64,000 nt of DNA from Croceimicrobium sp965279135 (GTDB taxonomy: Bacteria > Bacteroidota > Bacteroidia > Flavobacteriales > Schleiferiaceae). This document shows positions 28,084 to 36,281 of this stretch, one piece after another. The position numbers and the translations under genes were made by a program. Under the pieces are notes generated by a model. The model saw only the letters and a list, made by a program, of their open reading frames with translations. It was not told the DNA's origin and made no database searches. The stretch covers positions 3,286,001-3,350,000 of the forward strand of contig OZ257133.1 in the NCBI GenBank assembly GCA_965279135.1. The letters are read 5' to 3'. Each line of letters begins with the position of its first letter. Position 1 is the stretch's first letter.

Positions 28084-28435
28084 TTACTTCATCGCCCGTC
28101 CGCCTTTGTTGAACTCAAGAAGCAAAGGTGTGCAGAGGTCTTGGGTGGTTACTTCACCGCCCGCCCGCCTTCGGCGGCCTCAAGGCGCAAAGAGCGCAAA
28201 GCTTTACCGGGTAGTTGATTACCCTCCGCGTTACTTTGCGTTCTTCGCTTCTTTGCGTTGAAGTAAGGAGGGTTTTTTCACCGCCCGTCCGCTTGTGGCG
28301 GCCTCAAGGCGCGAAGGTCGCAAAGCTTTACCGGGTAGTTGATTACCCTCTGCGTTACTCTGCGATCTTTGTGTCTTTGCGTTGAAGTAACCCTTTGCGT
28401 TCCTCTGCGTTCTTTGCTTCTTTGCGTTTAAGAAA
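28084..28435 (+). repeat. Array 2: further copies of the palindrome, same orientation
   Basis: Contains a degenerate left half (28084-28148), two full units (28149-28266 and 28273-28390) and an extra right end (28391-28435). The full units carry the inner palindrome GGGTAGTTGATTACCC. The unit at 28149 has perfect 8-bp terminal inverted repeats, TTACTTCA and TGAAGTAA. All are in the same direction as array 1, and the two arrays bracket the two-gene cassette at 26620-28012. Apart from these repeats and the last 70 bp before the 28508 gene, the gap 28013-28507 holds nothing I recognise. Confidence 0.85.
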
Positions 28436-28507
28436 TTTCTTACGCTGAAGAAATCAAGTGCTACCTTCCACTACAAAATCGAACCCACAATTCCCTAACT
28501 TGAACCC

Positions 28508-29527
28508 ATGGCTAGACTATTTCGTAAAGGGCGCTTTAATTTCTTTAAAGGCAAAGGCTTTGCTCAGTATCTGCTTTACATCGTTTTGGAGATGGTATTA
28601 GTAATAGCAGGTATTCTAATTGCATTGGAGATCAATAATGGCAATGAGAATCGAAAAAAGGAAGAAAAGGCCATTTCCATTTTACATGAGGTTCGTCGGG
28701 ATTTAAGAAGAAACCTGATAGACATACAGAATTTAACCCTCACCCTGGAAGCAAAGGATTCCCTCATCAGTCGAGTGATGCTGGATTCCGTATCGGAGCA
28801 AGACTATCGTTCTAATTTTGCCTATGCTGGCCTGATCATGACTTATATGTCCATGAATTTTCAGGACAATGGCTTTAACTCCATGGCACGCCAAAGTGAG
28901 TTTTTCAGCAGGGATTATGATACACTCTTTACCAATTTGGAAGGCCTTTATGAGGATCAATATGGTATCGTAGAGACCATGCAGGAGCGCTTGGGGGATC
29001 ATGTTATAAATACCTTGGAACGCTGGTCTTTGGATAAGCCTTGGTTTCATCTCCTGTCCAGAGGTCAGGCAACTGATGAGGCAATTGCTTTTTTTACGGA
29101 AGATCCATTTTACCTCAATGCCGTCGATATCTACCGCACCTATGCAATTGTAAATATGTTGCCTGCCTTGCGAGAGGCTAAACTGCGTACTGTGAAAGCT
29201 ATAATTGCTATATCAGAAAAACTTGAACCCATGGAGGACGCTTATCTCGAGTTTGAAGATTATCTGATTGCAACTGATTTTAAGCATTGGGCAGCAGATA
29301 CCGGAACATACGATTTAGCTGGGATTATCGAGTTTGAAGTTGCAATTGAAGAAGGAGGAATCACCATGGCACAAAGCGGCCAACCTGCTTTTCAAGTACA
29401 CCCTCGAAACGATAGTACTTTGTTTTTACCGGGCGGAGATCTGAGTATCATTTTCAATAGGGAAGAGGGAATCATGACTATAACCGGCGGTCTTCGACCA
29501 CAGACCCTTAAAAAGGTTGATCCATGA
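28508..29527 (+). CDS. DUF6090 family membrane-anchored protein
   Basis: A protein of 339 residues. A basic N-terminus with FAQYLLYIVLEMVLVIAGILIALEINN (about 19-45) is the hallmark of DUF6090: one membrane helix with the conserved E and N, followed by a charged helical region. The remainder is helical with a beta-rich tail. No enzymatic motif is seen; the family function is unknown and it is largely confined to Bacteroidota. It overlaps the next gene by 4 bp (ATGA), so the two are co-translated. Confidence 0.75.
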   Translation: MARLFRKGRFNFFKGKGFAQYLLYIVLEMVLVIAGILIALEINNGNENRKKEEKAISILHEVRRDLRRNLIDIQNLTLTLEAKDSLISRVMLDSVSEQDYRSNFAYAGLIMTYMSMNFQDNGFNSMARQSEFFSRDYDTLFTNLEGLYEDQYGIVETMQERLGDHVINTLERWSLDKPWFHLLSRGQATDEAIAFFTEDPFYLNAVDIYRTYAIVNMLPALREAKLRTVKAIIAISEKLEPMEDAYLEFEDYLIATDFKHWAADTGTYDLAGIIEFEVAIEEGGITMAQSGQPAFQVHPRNDSTLFLPGGDLSIIFNREEGIMTITGGLRPQTLKKVDP

Positions 29528-30243
29528 GGGATAAACTCGCCGCTAATAAGTCTTATCATCCTCAAATGCGACCCAGGGGACTGGAAGCCTCGCGCATTGA
29601 TAACCTCACCGATGCAGTGTTCGGAATTGCTATTACCTTATTGATTTTCAATCTGGAAAACCCCAATTCTTTTGAAACCTTACTTCGTTTCACTCAGACT
29701 CTCCCAGCATTTCTGCTTAGCATTTCTTTTATCGTTCTAATCTGGCGGGAGCATTTGAGCTTTTCTAGGATCTATGCTTTCAATGATACATGGCTGGTCA
29801 TTCTCAATACTCTTTTTATAGGCCTGGTCATTTTTTACGTCTATCCATTGCGCTTCCTCACTATTTTCCTCACCAACTTCTTTTTTGGAAGCCATGTCCA
29901 GTTAGGTCTAAAAGCGGAGGAGGTGCCTGAGCTAATGATCTACTATGGATCAATTGTATCCGCCCTGTATTTCGTACTCTTTTTCTTTCACCTGCGAGCT
30001 TATGGTATTCGTGAAAAAATAGACTTAAATGCTTACGAGGTCTGGTTTACCCGGCAGCAATTAATAAGGCTGGGTATCATGTTTACGGTGCCAATCCTAT
30101 CAGTAGCCGTGGCCGCTTTACTTAAAGACTATTCACCAGCATTAGCAGGTATTATGGGAGGCATGACCTACAATTTGTATGTACCTGCGATGATTATTTG
30201 GAGTAGGAGGTTTCGGAAGGTGGAACTGAATTTTCCCGAATAA
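29524..30243 (+). CDS. TMEM175 (DUF1211) family protein, putative potassium channel
   Basis: A 239-residue protein with about six membrane helices. The N-terminal RIDNLTDAVFGIAITLLIF matches the TMEM175 signature RxxxFSDAVFAIAxTLL, with LTD in place of FSD. Bacterial TMEM175 proteins are potassium-selective channels formed by oligomers in the inner membrane. One six-helix repeat is present, as in other prokaryotic members. It shares an ATGA overlap with the DUF6090 gene, suggesting a functional pair. It is convergent with the next gene at 6 bp. Confidence 0.75.
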   Translation: MRDKLAANKSYHPQMRPRGLEASRIDNLTDAVFGIAITLLIFNLENPNSFETLLRFTQTLPAFLLSISFIVLIWREHLSFSRIYAFNDTWLVILNTLFIGLVIFYVYPLRFLTIFLTNFFFGSHVQLGLKAEEVPELMIYYGSIVSALYFVLFFFHLRAYGIREKIDLNAYEVWFTRQQLIRLGIMFTVPILSVAVAALLKDYSPALAGIMGGMTYNLYVPAMIIWSRRFRKVELNFPE

Positions 30244-30249
30244 GCGTAT

Positions 30250-31311
30250 TCAAGCCTTAAACGAAGTCCTTCCTAAATACTTGCGATGCTCCGTCCTTTC
30301 AATCATCTTTTTCAGATGCATTTGTAAAACTTTACCCATGCTGTCCAAGCCTCCGAAATCATTGGTGCGATGGAATTCATTGAGGTCGGCGCAAAGTGAA
30401 CGGATCTTTTCCGGTTTGGAAAGAGGCGCTTTAGCCATAGTAGCCAAAAGCTCTTCAATTTGGGCTTGCGCCAGGAAATAGCGTTTCCGGATCAAAGTGC
30501 GTTCCTCCGTTTGATATTGATCTACTGTTTCCGGAGATAAGATTTCCATGCAGAATTTAATCACCTCGTAGTTTTCCTTGTAAAACTGGGGGAGGTAATG
30601 GTTTTTACGACCCTCATAAGTGAGCTGGTCAAAATCGATTGGGCGCACTCGATATTGCTCCATATCGAAGTCTGGTGTTACATCGATTACATAATTGTAA
30701 GATCGCATATCACCCAATAGCATCGCGAAACAACGTTCGTTGAATTTCACAAATTCCTTCGCCATCCGCGTTTTGGCAAAATTGGGCCGATCCATATAGT
30801 TTTCCAGGAAATGATCACCAGGGATACCTGCTATATGCTCTTCTACCAGAGTGTCGCCGTCTACCAGATAGCCTATGCGGTTTGGACTGAGCAGATGTTC
30901 CAGTTCCAGGCCGTAAATCCGCGAAGCATCGGCTTTTTTGATGTAATAGTAGTCGTGGTTATCGTTTATGGTATTCACAATTCGAATACGGAAAGGATTG
31001 GAGTTGCCAAAGAGGCAGTGGTCGATTCTATCCGTTCTCAATTGACCAATAAAGGAGCGATCACCGTCCGTTTTCAGAGCGGCGTAAATTTCCACCAGCG
31101 CGTTCTGCACCTCATCCTGCAGGAAATTATCATAGATCACGCTTTGCCAAAGGGTCTTGTTTCCATCTAGATCCAAGAGTTCTACCGAATTGCCGAACTG
31201 CATTAAAGCATCATAAGTGGCGGCTAAATCAGCTTGCCTGTGGTACTTATCCAGATAAGTCCTTAGCTCAGGATGAATCGGGTAATGCGGTTTTTTGTTG
31301 GACATCTCCAT
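30250..31311 (-). CDS. Uncharacterised protein with kinase-like (APH/HipA-type) motifs
   Basis: A soluble 353-residue protein that I cannot assign to a named family. Residues 121-137 (YYYIKKADASRIYGLEL) could be the lysine strand and following helix of a protein-kinase-like fold. MLLGDMRSYNYVIDV (D201, N206) resembles the HGDxxxxN catalytic loop, and RPIDFDQ (D226-D228) the metal-binding DFG/DFD. The classical histidine before GD is replaced by leucine, so activity is uncertain. The C-terminal 100 residues are helical. It may be an atypical small-molecule or protein kinase. It is a single gene convergent with TMEM175. The start could also be two codons later. Confidence 0.6.
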   Translation of the reverse strand: MEMSNKKPHYPIHPELRTYLDKYHRQADLAATYDALMQFGNSVELLDLDGNKTLWQSVIYDNFLQDEVQNALVEIYAALKTDGDRSFIGQLRTDRIDHCLFGNSNPFRIRIVNTINDNHDYYYIKKADASRIYGLELEHLLSPNRIGYLVDGDTLVEEHIAGIPGDHFLENYMDRPNFAKTRMAKEFVKFNERCFAMLLGDMRSYNYVIDVTPDFDMEQYRVRPIDFDQLTYEGRKNHYLPQFYKENYEVIKFCMEILSPETVDQYQTEERTLIRKRYFLAQAQIEELLATMAKAPLSKPEKIRSLCADLNEFHRTNDFGGLDSMGKVLQMHLKKMIERTEHRKYLGRTSFKA

Positions 31312-31385
31312 ACAAACGAAGCTAAGCTATTTCGCCTGTGTCCGCAACGTCAGGAGATTAAATCCTAGACCTTAAAAGGATCACT

Positions 31386-33347
31386 CTAGTTATGGAGCTC
31401 CCGGATTTCTATAGTGACTGTTCCGGATTCATTAGCTAGAAGGTCATCAGGTATCATGTAGCCCTGAAGTATGGTATTACCGGCCATATTGCTAAGATCA
31501 ATTATGCTTTCCGTGCCGATACCATTTAAAGTCATCATGAACTGAGGAGCAGGTTGTCCTGGTCCATTTACTTCCTGGGTATAGAGGAAGGCGCCTTCCC
31601 AAACAGTTTGACTGGGCGAGAACTTAACGGAGCTGCTTGTAATGCTCAGGCTATACCTTCCAGGAGGAAGGCTAACATCTGAAGAGATTGCACTGATGTC
31701 ACCATTGACGGCGTTGGTAACCATATCAACGTCAAGATAAAATACCGCATTGTCGGATTGTCTCGTCAACTTCACTTTGGTAAATCCTGAGTCATCATGG
31801 GTTGGGATATTGGGTGTCATAAATCCAAGGATGTTTACGATCCCAACATTATTACTAAGATCAATCGTCTTTTGCACTCCAATACCATTCAAAGAAGTGA
31901 AGTAATTATCTCCAACCTGGTTGATTCCATCAAGCTCATTGGTGTATAGAAAAACACCTTCCCAAGGCGTTTGGGTAACGCCAAACCTGCTGGTACTCGA
32001 TACGATTTCCGCTGTATATATATCAGGAGATAGAGGCACGCTTGCTGCAACAGCATTTAGATTACCTACAAGTTGATTAGTCAAAGCATTTATGGTTAAA
32101 TAGTAGGTTTCAGGATATATTTCTGTGAAAATCACATGGCCAGACCCTGAAGTCATGAAGACATTATTTTGATCGTAAACCACATCTCCAACATACCATG
32201 AGCCACCATTCAGACTTAAAGGGGCAAAGGTGCCTATAAGGTCATATTCATTAGCGGTACCCGTTCCATGCAGCACCTTTAAGCCATCATTCTGAGCGGC
32301 CACGTAGATTACTTCATTAACAACATCTGCCGCAACTCCAATCGTGAGTCCATCGCTATAAACCGTACTTACGGTGGGGCCTAAGGGATCAATCTCTACT
32401 AATCCCTGATTGGCACTACTCAGATAGATGTCATTGTAATAAGCTCCTTCATTGCGCTCAAATCGAAAGGTGGTGATGCCGCTAAGGTCCGTTCCTCCAC
32501 TCTCAGCCGGTAAGGCAGCTCCTTCATTCCACTCATAAAATTTGGCCATGATGTTTTGGCGACCCTGATTTCCCCGTAGTACCCCAAGTTTGGCACTGCC
32601 CTCATTGCGGTTTACAGACTTCACATTGTTTAAGCGCACGGAATCCAGAACGTTCAGGGAATTATCCATTTTGTAGAGATAACCTCCGCTGTTACCCGTT
32701 CCCACATAAATCTCACTTGCATTAACATAAGCCACACTATTTGCACCAAAGGAGCTAAGGGGTTTTTCAATGTAGCCGGCAGTGATCGGATGACCGTTAG
32801 CATCTAAGGTAACTCTACCCACTATGGCTCCTCTATGACCCCAACGGGTGCTGTAAGTGCTGGCATCGGGATTCGATTGGCCCACAATGAAGAGTTCATT
32901 TGCACCACCAAGACTGATTTCGTGAATGTCCATTTCATCAAACTCCAATTGTGCTACCTGGGTCCAGGTGCCAGCGCTAACTTCATAACAGGTAAGCGCT
33001 CCGGAGTATTTGGCAAAACCATTATAATTCGCAGGATCATGAGTGTGCCATCCGATATAGACTAAGTTACCGCTACGTAGAATAGAGGTTGCAGAGGTCT
33101 GACTATAGTCTAAAGCCGGGGGACTGGCTGAGGCCTGGTACTCATAGGTCATTACAGAACTACTGTTCTTGTAGTTCATGGTATGTACTTCACTAATATT
33201 CGTGATGCCGTCAACCAAGCTAGAGACATCCGCTGCATTTACTCGATTGTTCGAGTTGATTGGAGTTCTCTGATCATCGTCTCGGCTACACGAAATGGCC
33301 AATACTAGTACGGCGGCTAAAGAAAGGATAGGGGTAATAGATTTCAC
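31386..33347 (-). CDS. Surface lipoprotein with propeller-like domain and duplicated C-terminal module
   Basis: A lipoprotein of 653 residues. The lipobox is LAISC with C20 as the lipidated residue, followed by SRDDD. Acidic residues just after the cysteine are the surface-export signal described in Bacteroidota. Residues about 50-400 have strand repeats (ELFIVGQSN, SEIYVGTGNSGGYLYKMD, EVIYVAAQNDGLKVLHG) typical of LVIVD/YVTN-like beta-propellers. Two homologous modules follow (about 412-525 and 534-650), each with the run 'PLSPDIYTAEI/LPPGRYSLSI', 'W.G.FLYT' and 'LNGIGxxxxIDLSN'. No substrate is evident. Confidence 0.75.
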   Translation of the reverse strand: MKSITPILSLAAVLVLAISCSRDDDQRTPINSNNRVNAADVSSLVDGITNISEVHTMNYKNSSSVMTYEYQASASPPALDYSQTSATSILRSGNLVYIGWHTHDPANYNGFAKYSGALTCYEVSAGTWTQVAQLEFDEMDIHEISLGGANELFIVGQSNPDASTYSTRWGHRGAIVGRVTLDANGHPITAGYIEKPLSSFGANSVAYVNASEIYVGTGNSGGYLYKMDNSLNVLDSVRLNNVKSVNRNEGSAKLGVLRGNQGRQNIMAKFYEWNEGAALPAESGGTDLSGITTFRFERNEGAYYNDIYLSSANQGLVEIDPLGPTVSTVYSDGLTIGVAADVVNEVIYVAAQNDGLKVLHGTGTANEYDLIGTFAPLSLNGGSWYVGDVVYDQNNVFMTSGSGHVIFTEIYPETYYLTINALTNQLVGNLNAVAASVPLSPDIYTAEIVSSTSRFGVTQTPWEGVFLYTNELDGINQVGDNYFTSLNGIGVQKTIDLSNNVGIVNILGFMTPNIPTHDDSGFTKVKLTRQSDNAVFYLDVDMVTNAVNGDISAISSDVSLPPGRYSLSITSSSVKFSPSQTVWEGAFLYTQEVNGPGQPAPQFMMTLNGIGTESIIDLSNMAGNTILQGYMIPDDLLANESGTVTIEIRELHN

Positions 33348-33515
33348 AGCCTGAAAATTTGGAGCCTCAAGATAATACCATTATTTGAATTAGTTGATTT
33401 TATATGAATTCATTCATTTGAATATCAAATATTTGAGATCAAAATGTAGCTATTAGTCTGTATCCTGGTAGTGCATCTCCATGAAACCAAAATCCATGCA
33501 TCTTGTTAGTAGCGT

Positions 33516-35144
33516 ATGAAGGATCAATTGGAGAAACTGGAACAGGAGTATGAGCGCTTTATTGAATTTGCCCCTGTTTTAGATCGGGCTAGCAGACGTT
33601 ATTTTGTGGCTTACCTAAGGTTTCTTTTGTTGGACAAGGAACCGGATGAAGATCTAAAGTCTGATTATTTCCACTACTTCAAAGATGCTCTTGCTGATCT
33701 TTTTGAAGATGAGCAATTAAAAAAACTCGCTGCACAACAAGATTTTATTGGCGCTCAGGTTCTGGCAGATACCCTGCACTGGTTTCGAAAGACTTATGGC
33801 AAGCTTGCGCAAAAGCATCCTTTTGAGGAAGAGCAGCAGGAATTAGACTCCTGGGTGATTCGACACCTCCGCCAATTTACACGTAGTTGGACTTTCCTGA
33901 TTCGTAAGGTTGAATCCTATTATCCTAAAGAGGAGATTGACCCCTCATTCCATGCCCGAAAGTTCAAAGAGCTTATCGGTGCTAAGTCCTTTGAAGACCT
34001 AAGTTCAAAAGAGCAAGGCGCCATTGAAAGGGTTTATACCGATCTCCTATCGCAATGGGATGCGCGACTGCAATCCAAGATTCTGAACTTCCAGATGAAG
34101 AAGCTCAAGGAGGAAAAGGAAGGCTTTAAGCAGAAGCTTGAAGCTAAGGTGCAGGAGTTTCAAAAGCTCACCAGTTTAGTGAAACCCTTTACAGATCACA
34201 TCTCGAAATACTGGGATATGTCGCGGGCGCTTTGGGAGGATGCTACGCTCGATCTGGTAGAACGCTATGATGCACTTTTAAAAGACGAGGAGCAACTTAG
34301 AAAATTAGCGGAGCTACTAGGGCGATTGCGCAAGGCGGAAATTGAAGCTGAGGAAACAACTTACGAGAGGACGGTTACCTACAAGGAGTGGGTGAAGGAT
34401 CCCCAAATGAGAAGTGAGATTGTCGGAGTGCAAAGGGGCAATGATCTTAACCAAATACTACCCTCAGAAGTAGCCTTATTTGGTGAGGAAACCGAGTGGC
34501 AGTTTTTGAAGCGTTTTGCGGATGAGGAGTTGCAGATGAACCATTATGAAGATCGCCGGCTCATAAACAGCAATAAGATTTTCAGCGAAACCTATCAGCG
34601 GGTAAAGAAGAAAGAGAAGGGTCCCTTTATCGTTTGTGTTGATACAAGTGGCAGTATGGAGGGGGAGCCTGAGCGGATTGCCAAGGTTTTATGTTTTGGG
34701 ATTTTGAAGATGGCCGCGGCAGATCAGCGCCGTGCCTATTTGGTGAACTTCAGTTCGGGTATCCAAACAATCGATCTTTTAAACCTGGTTGATAGTATCG
34801 ATGAGGTGGCTGCCTTTTTGCAAAAATCCTTTCACGGTGGCACGGATATATCGCTAGGTCTATCTGAGGCTCTAAACCAACTGGAAACACATCATTACAG
34901 GGATGCTGATGTATTGGTGATCTCAGATTTCATAATGTACCGCATTAGCGACGATTTATGCCAGGCGATGGAAAAGCAACAACATAATTATGGCACGCAG
35001 TTTCACAGTCTCATTATTACCGATCAAGCCAATGAAGAAGTGATTCAACAGTTTGATAATGTGTGGTCTTATGATCCGGATCAGAAAGGTATCGTTAAGG
35101 AGCTATACCGCAATTTGGAAGAAATTCGTCGTAGGGAAATTTGA
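33516..35144 (+). CDS. VWA domain protein of the ViaA type
   Basis: A 542-residue protein. Residues 1-330 are helical and charged. Residues about 370-540 form a von Willebrand factor A domain with the MIDAS motif DTSGSMEG (D376) preceded by FIVCV, then FHGGTDIS and VLVISDF. The arrangement, an N-terminal helical region plus a C-terminal VWA domain, is that of ViaA, the partner of the MoxR-type AAA+ ATPase RavA, which acts with respiratory complexes and metal-cluster proteins in enterobacteria. No ravA-like ATPase gene is adjacent here. No membrane segment is present. Confidence 0.75.
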   Translation: MKDQLEKLEQEYERFIEFAPVLDRASRRYFVAYLRFLLLDKEPDEDLKSDYFHYFKDALADLFEDEQLKKLAAQQDFIGAQVLADTLHWFRKTYGKLAQKHPFEEEQQELDSWVIRHLRQFTRSWTFLIRKVESYYPKEEIDPSFHARKFKELIGAKSFEDLSSKEQGAIERVYTDLLSQWDARLQSKILNFQMKKLKEEKEGFKQKLEAKVQEFQKLTSLVKPFTDHISKYWDMSRALWEDATLDLVERYDALLKDEEQLRKLAELLGRLRKAEIEAEETTYERTVTYKEWVKDPQMRSEIVGVQRGNDLNQILPSEVALFGEETEWQFLKRFADEELQMNHYEDRRLINSNKIFSETYQRVKKKEKGPFIVCVDTSGSMEGEPERIAKVLCFGILKMAAADQRRAYLVNFSSGIQTIDLLNLVDSIDEVAAFLQKSFHGGTDISLGLSEALNQLETHHYRDADVLVISDFIMYRISDDLCQAMEKQQHNYGTQFHSLIITDQANEEVIQQFDNVWSYDPDQKGIVKELYRNLEEIRRREI

Positions 35145-35154
35145 AAAAAGGGCA

Positions 35155-35262
35155 TAAAAAAAGCGGGAGACTCTGCAACTCCCGCTTAAATACCTTAACA
35201 GTGTTTGGAATCTGTAGATTACTAACCCTATTTCCCTATAAAATGAAGAACCCTGTTAAGTT
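35155..35262 (-). ncRNA. Candidate small RNA with terminator (relative of the 52-kb triplet?)
   Basis: On the minus strand, a weak TAGCTTAG element (35267-35274) precedes a stretch with CTTAACAG and, about 50 nt later, CTGTTAAG, able to pair over a distance. AATCTACAGATT follows the first arm. The element GTTAAGGTATTTA then leads directly into a terminator stem AAGCGGGAG / CTCCCGCTT (35161-35187) with a T7 tract. The order 'AGATT... GTTAAGGTnTTTA - terminator' is shared with the triplet at 52 kb. There is no ORF. Nearest genes are on the other strand. Confidence 0.45.
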
Positions 35263-35309
35263 GTGTCTAAGCTACAAATTTTTTTAACATTTAACAGTGG
35301 ATTAGTATA

Positions 35310-35389
35310 AAAATAAAAAGCCGCTTACCAAGGTAAACGGCTTTCAACGAAAACTAAAACATAAAAATGAAAAAACTTCGTGTGCTCTT
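35310..35389 (-). ncRNA. Candidate small RNA with its own promoter and terminator
   Basis: A minus-strand unit of about 80 nt beginning a few bases after a strong promoter (see 35395-35425). It ends in the stem AAAGCCGTTTACC / GGTAAGCGGCTTT (13 pairs with one mismatch; loop of two bases; 35317-35344), followed by TTTATTTTTA. No reading frame of any length starts inside it. It lies in the intergenic region between two plus-strand genes, so it is not an operon leader of either. Confidence 0.6.
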
Positions 35390-35394
35390 CCAGT

Positions 35395-35425
35395 CAAAAA
35401 TAAGGAAAAAATCTCCGCTTACAAA
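35395..35425 (-). promoter_or_regulatory. Textbook Bacteroidota promoter TTTG-N19-TATTTTTG
   Basis: Minus strand: TTTG (35422-35425), a 19-bp spacer, TATTTTTG (35395-35402). Both boxes match the phylum consensus exactly. No coding gene follows on that strand within this gap, only the hairpin-terminated unit. Confidence 0.7.
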
Positions 35426-35492
35426 CCACTGATCGATTCTTAGTGTCGATGATCGATTTCTGTAGCTTTGCTGGAAATCAATTCGAATTTCG

Positions 35493-36281
35493 GTGAATCC
35501 TTCTTCAATTTTGCGTCTTGCCTTAGTTCAAACCAAGCTCTATTGGGAAGATGCGGTTGCAAATCGTGCTCACTTCTCTTCTCTTTTGGAGGAGCTCAAT
35601 GGGGCTGCAGATTTAATTCTCCTGCCGGAAATGTTTAGCACGGGATTTAGCATGAAACCGCAAAGCATTGCCGAGGAGGAAAATGGGCCCACCTTAAACT
35701 GGTTGCAGGAGATCTCCGTTAGGGAAAATGCGGCCCTAAGTGGTTCAGTGATTATTAAGGAAGGGGATCACTATTTCAACCGACTCTTTTTTGTCTTCCC
35801 GGATGGAAGCTATCAGACCTATGATAAACGGCACCTCTTTTCATTAGCGGGAGAGGAAAAAGTGTATCACCCCGGTAAGGACAAGCTCATTGTTGAATAT
35901 GGAGGTTGGCGTATTAATCCTCAGATATGTTATGATTTGCGCTTTCCGGTTTGGTGTCGGAATAGTGAGGATTTCGACTTGCAGTTTTTTGTGGCTAATT
36001 GGCCGGAACGAAGGGCAGAACCCTGGTCTGCCCTACTAAAAGCTAGGGCGATCGAAAACCAAGCTTATGTAGCTGGCTTAAACCGGATTGGTGAGGATGG
36101 AAATGGAGTCTATCACTCTGGGCATTCGGCAGTTCACGATCCCTTAGGTGAGATGGTATCCCAGACTAAACCTCATGAAGAATCCCTGGAGATCATAGAG
36201 CTGGATTTGGATCACATCAAGGCAATCCGCCAGAAATTTGGTTTTCTAAAAGATCGGGATCAGTTTGATATACAGCTCTGA
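35493..36281 (+). CDS. Omega-amidase / nitrilase superfamily hydrolase (YafV-like)
   Basis: A carbon-nitrogen hydrolase of 262 residues. The Glu-Lys-Cys triad is present: E46 in LLPEMFSTGF, K112 in YDKRHLFSLAGE, and C146 in QICYDLRFP. The 'MFSTGF' and 'HLFSLAGE' blocks are those of the YafV/NIT2 omega-amidase branch, which hydrolyses 2-oxoglutaramate or 2-oxosuccinamate as a repair step after glutamine or asparagine transamination. The start is a GTG; no ATG lies nearby. It ends directly against the convergent exonuclease gene with no spacer. Confidence 0.85.
   Translation: MNPSSILRLALVQTKLYWEDAVANRAHFSSLLEELNGAADLILLPEMFSTGFSMKPQSIAEEENGPTLNWLQEISVRENAALSGSVIIKEGDHYFNRLFFVFPDGSYQTYDKRHLFSLAGEEKVYHPGKDKLIVEYGGWRINPQICYDLRFPVWCRNSEDFDLQFFVANWPERRAEPWSALLKARAIENQAYVAGLNRIGEDGNGVYHSGHSAVHDPLGEMVSQTKPHEESLEIIELDLDHIKAIRQKFGFLKDRDQFDIQL

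Noticed and set aside
26214..28435. Possible CRISPR array in the repeat clusters
   Set aside because: Units are about 115 bp, diverged and palindromic, with spacers of only about 6-14 bp; no short identical repeats with unique 30-bp spacers and no cas genes.
35161..35187. Terminator of the ViaA-like gene
   Set aside because: On the plus strand the stem is followed by AAATACC, not a T tract; the T7 tract is on the minus strand, so I read it as the end of a minus-strand small RNA. Partial use in both directions is not excluded.
35369..35433. Short plus-strand frame MKKLRVLFQSK... before the omega-amidase gene
   Set aside because: About 20 codons with no recognisable features, overlapping the better-supported minus-strand promoter and RNA.
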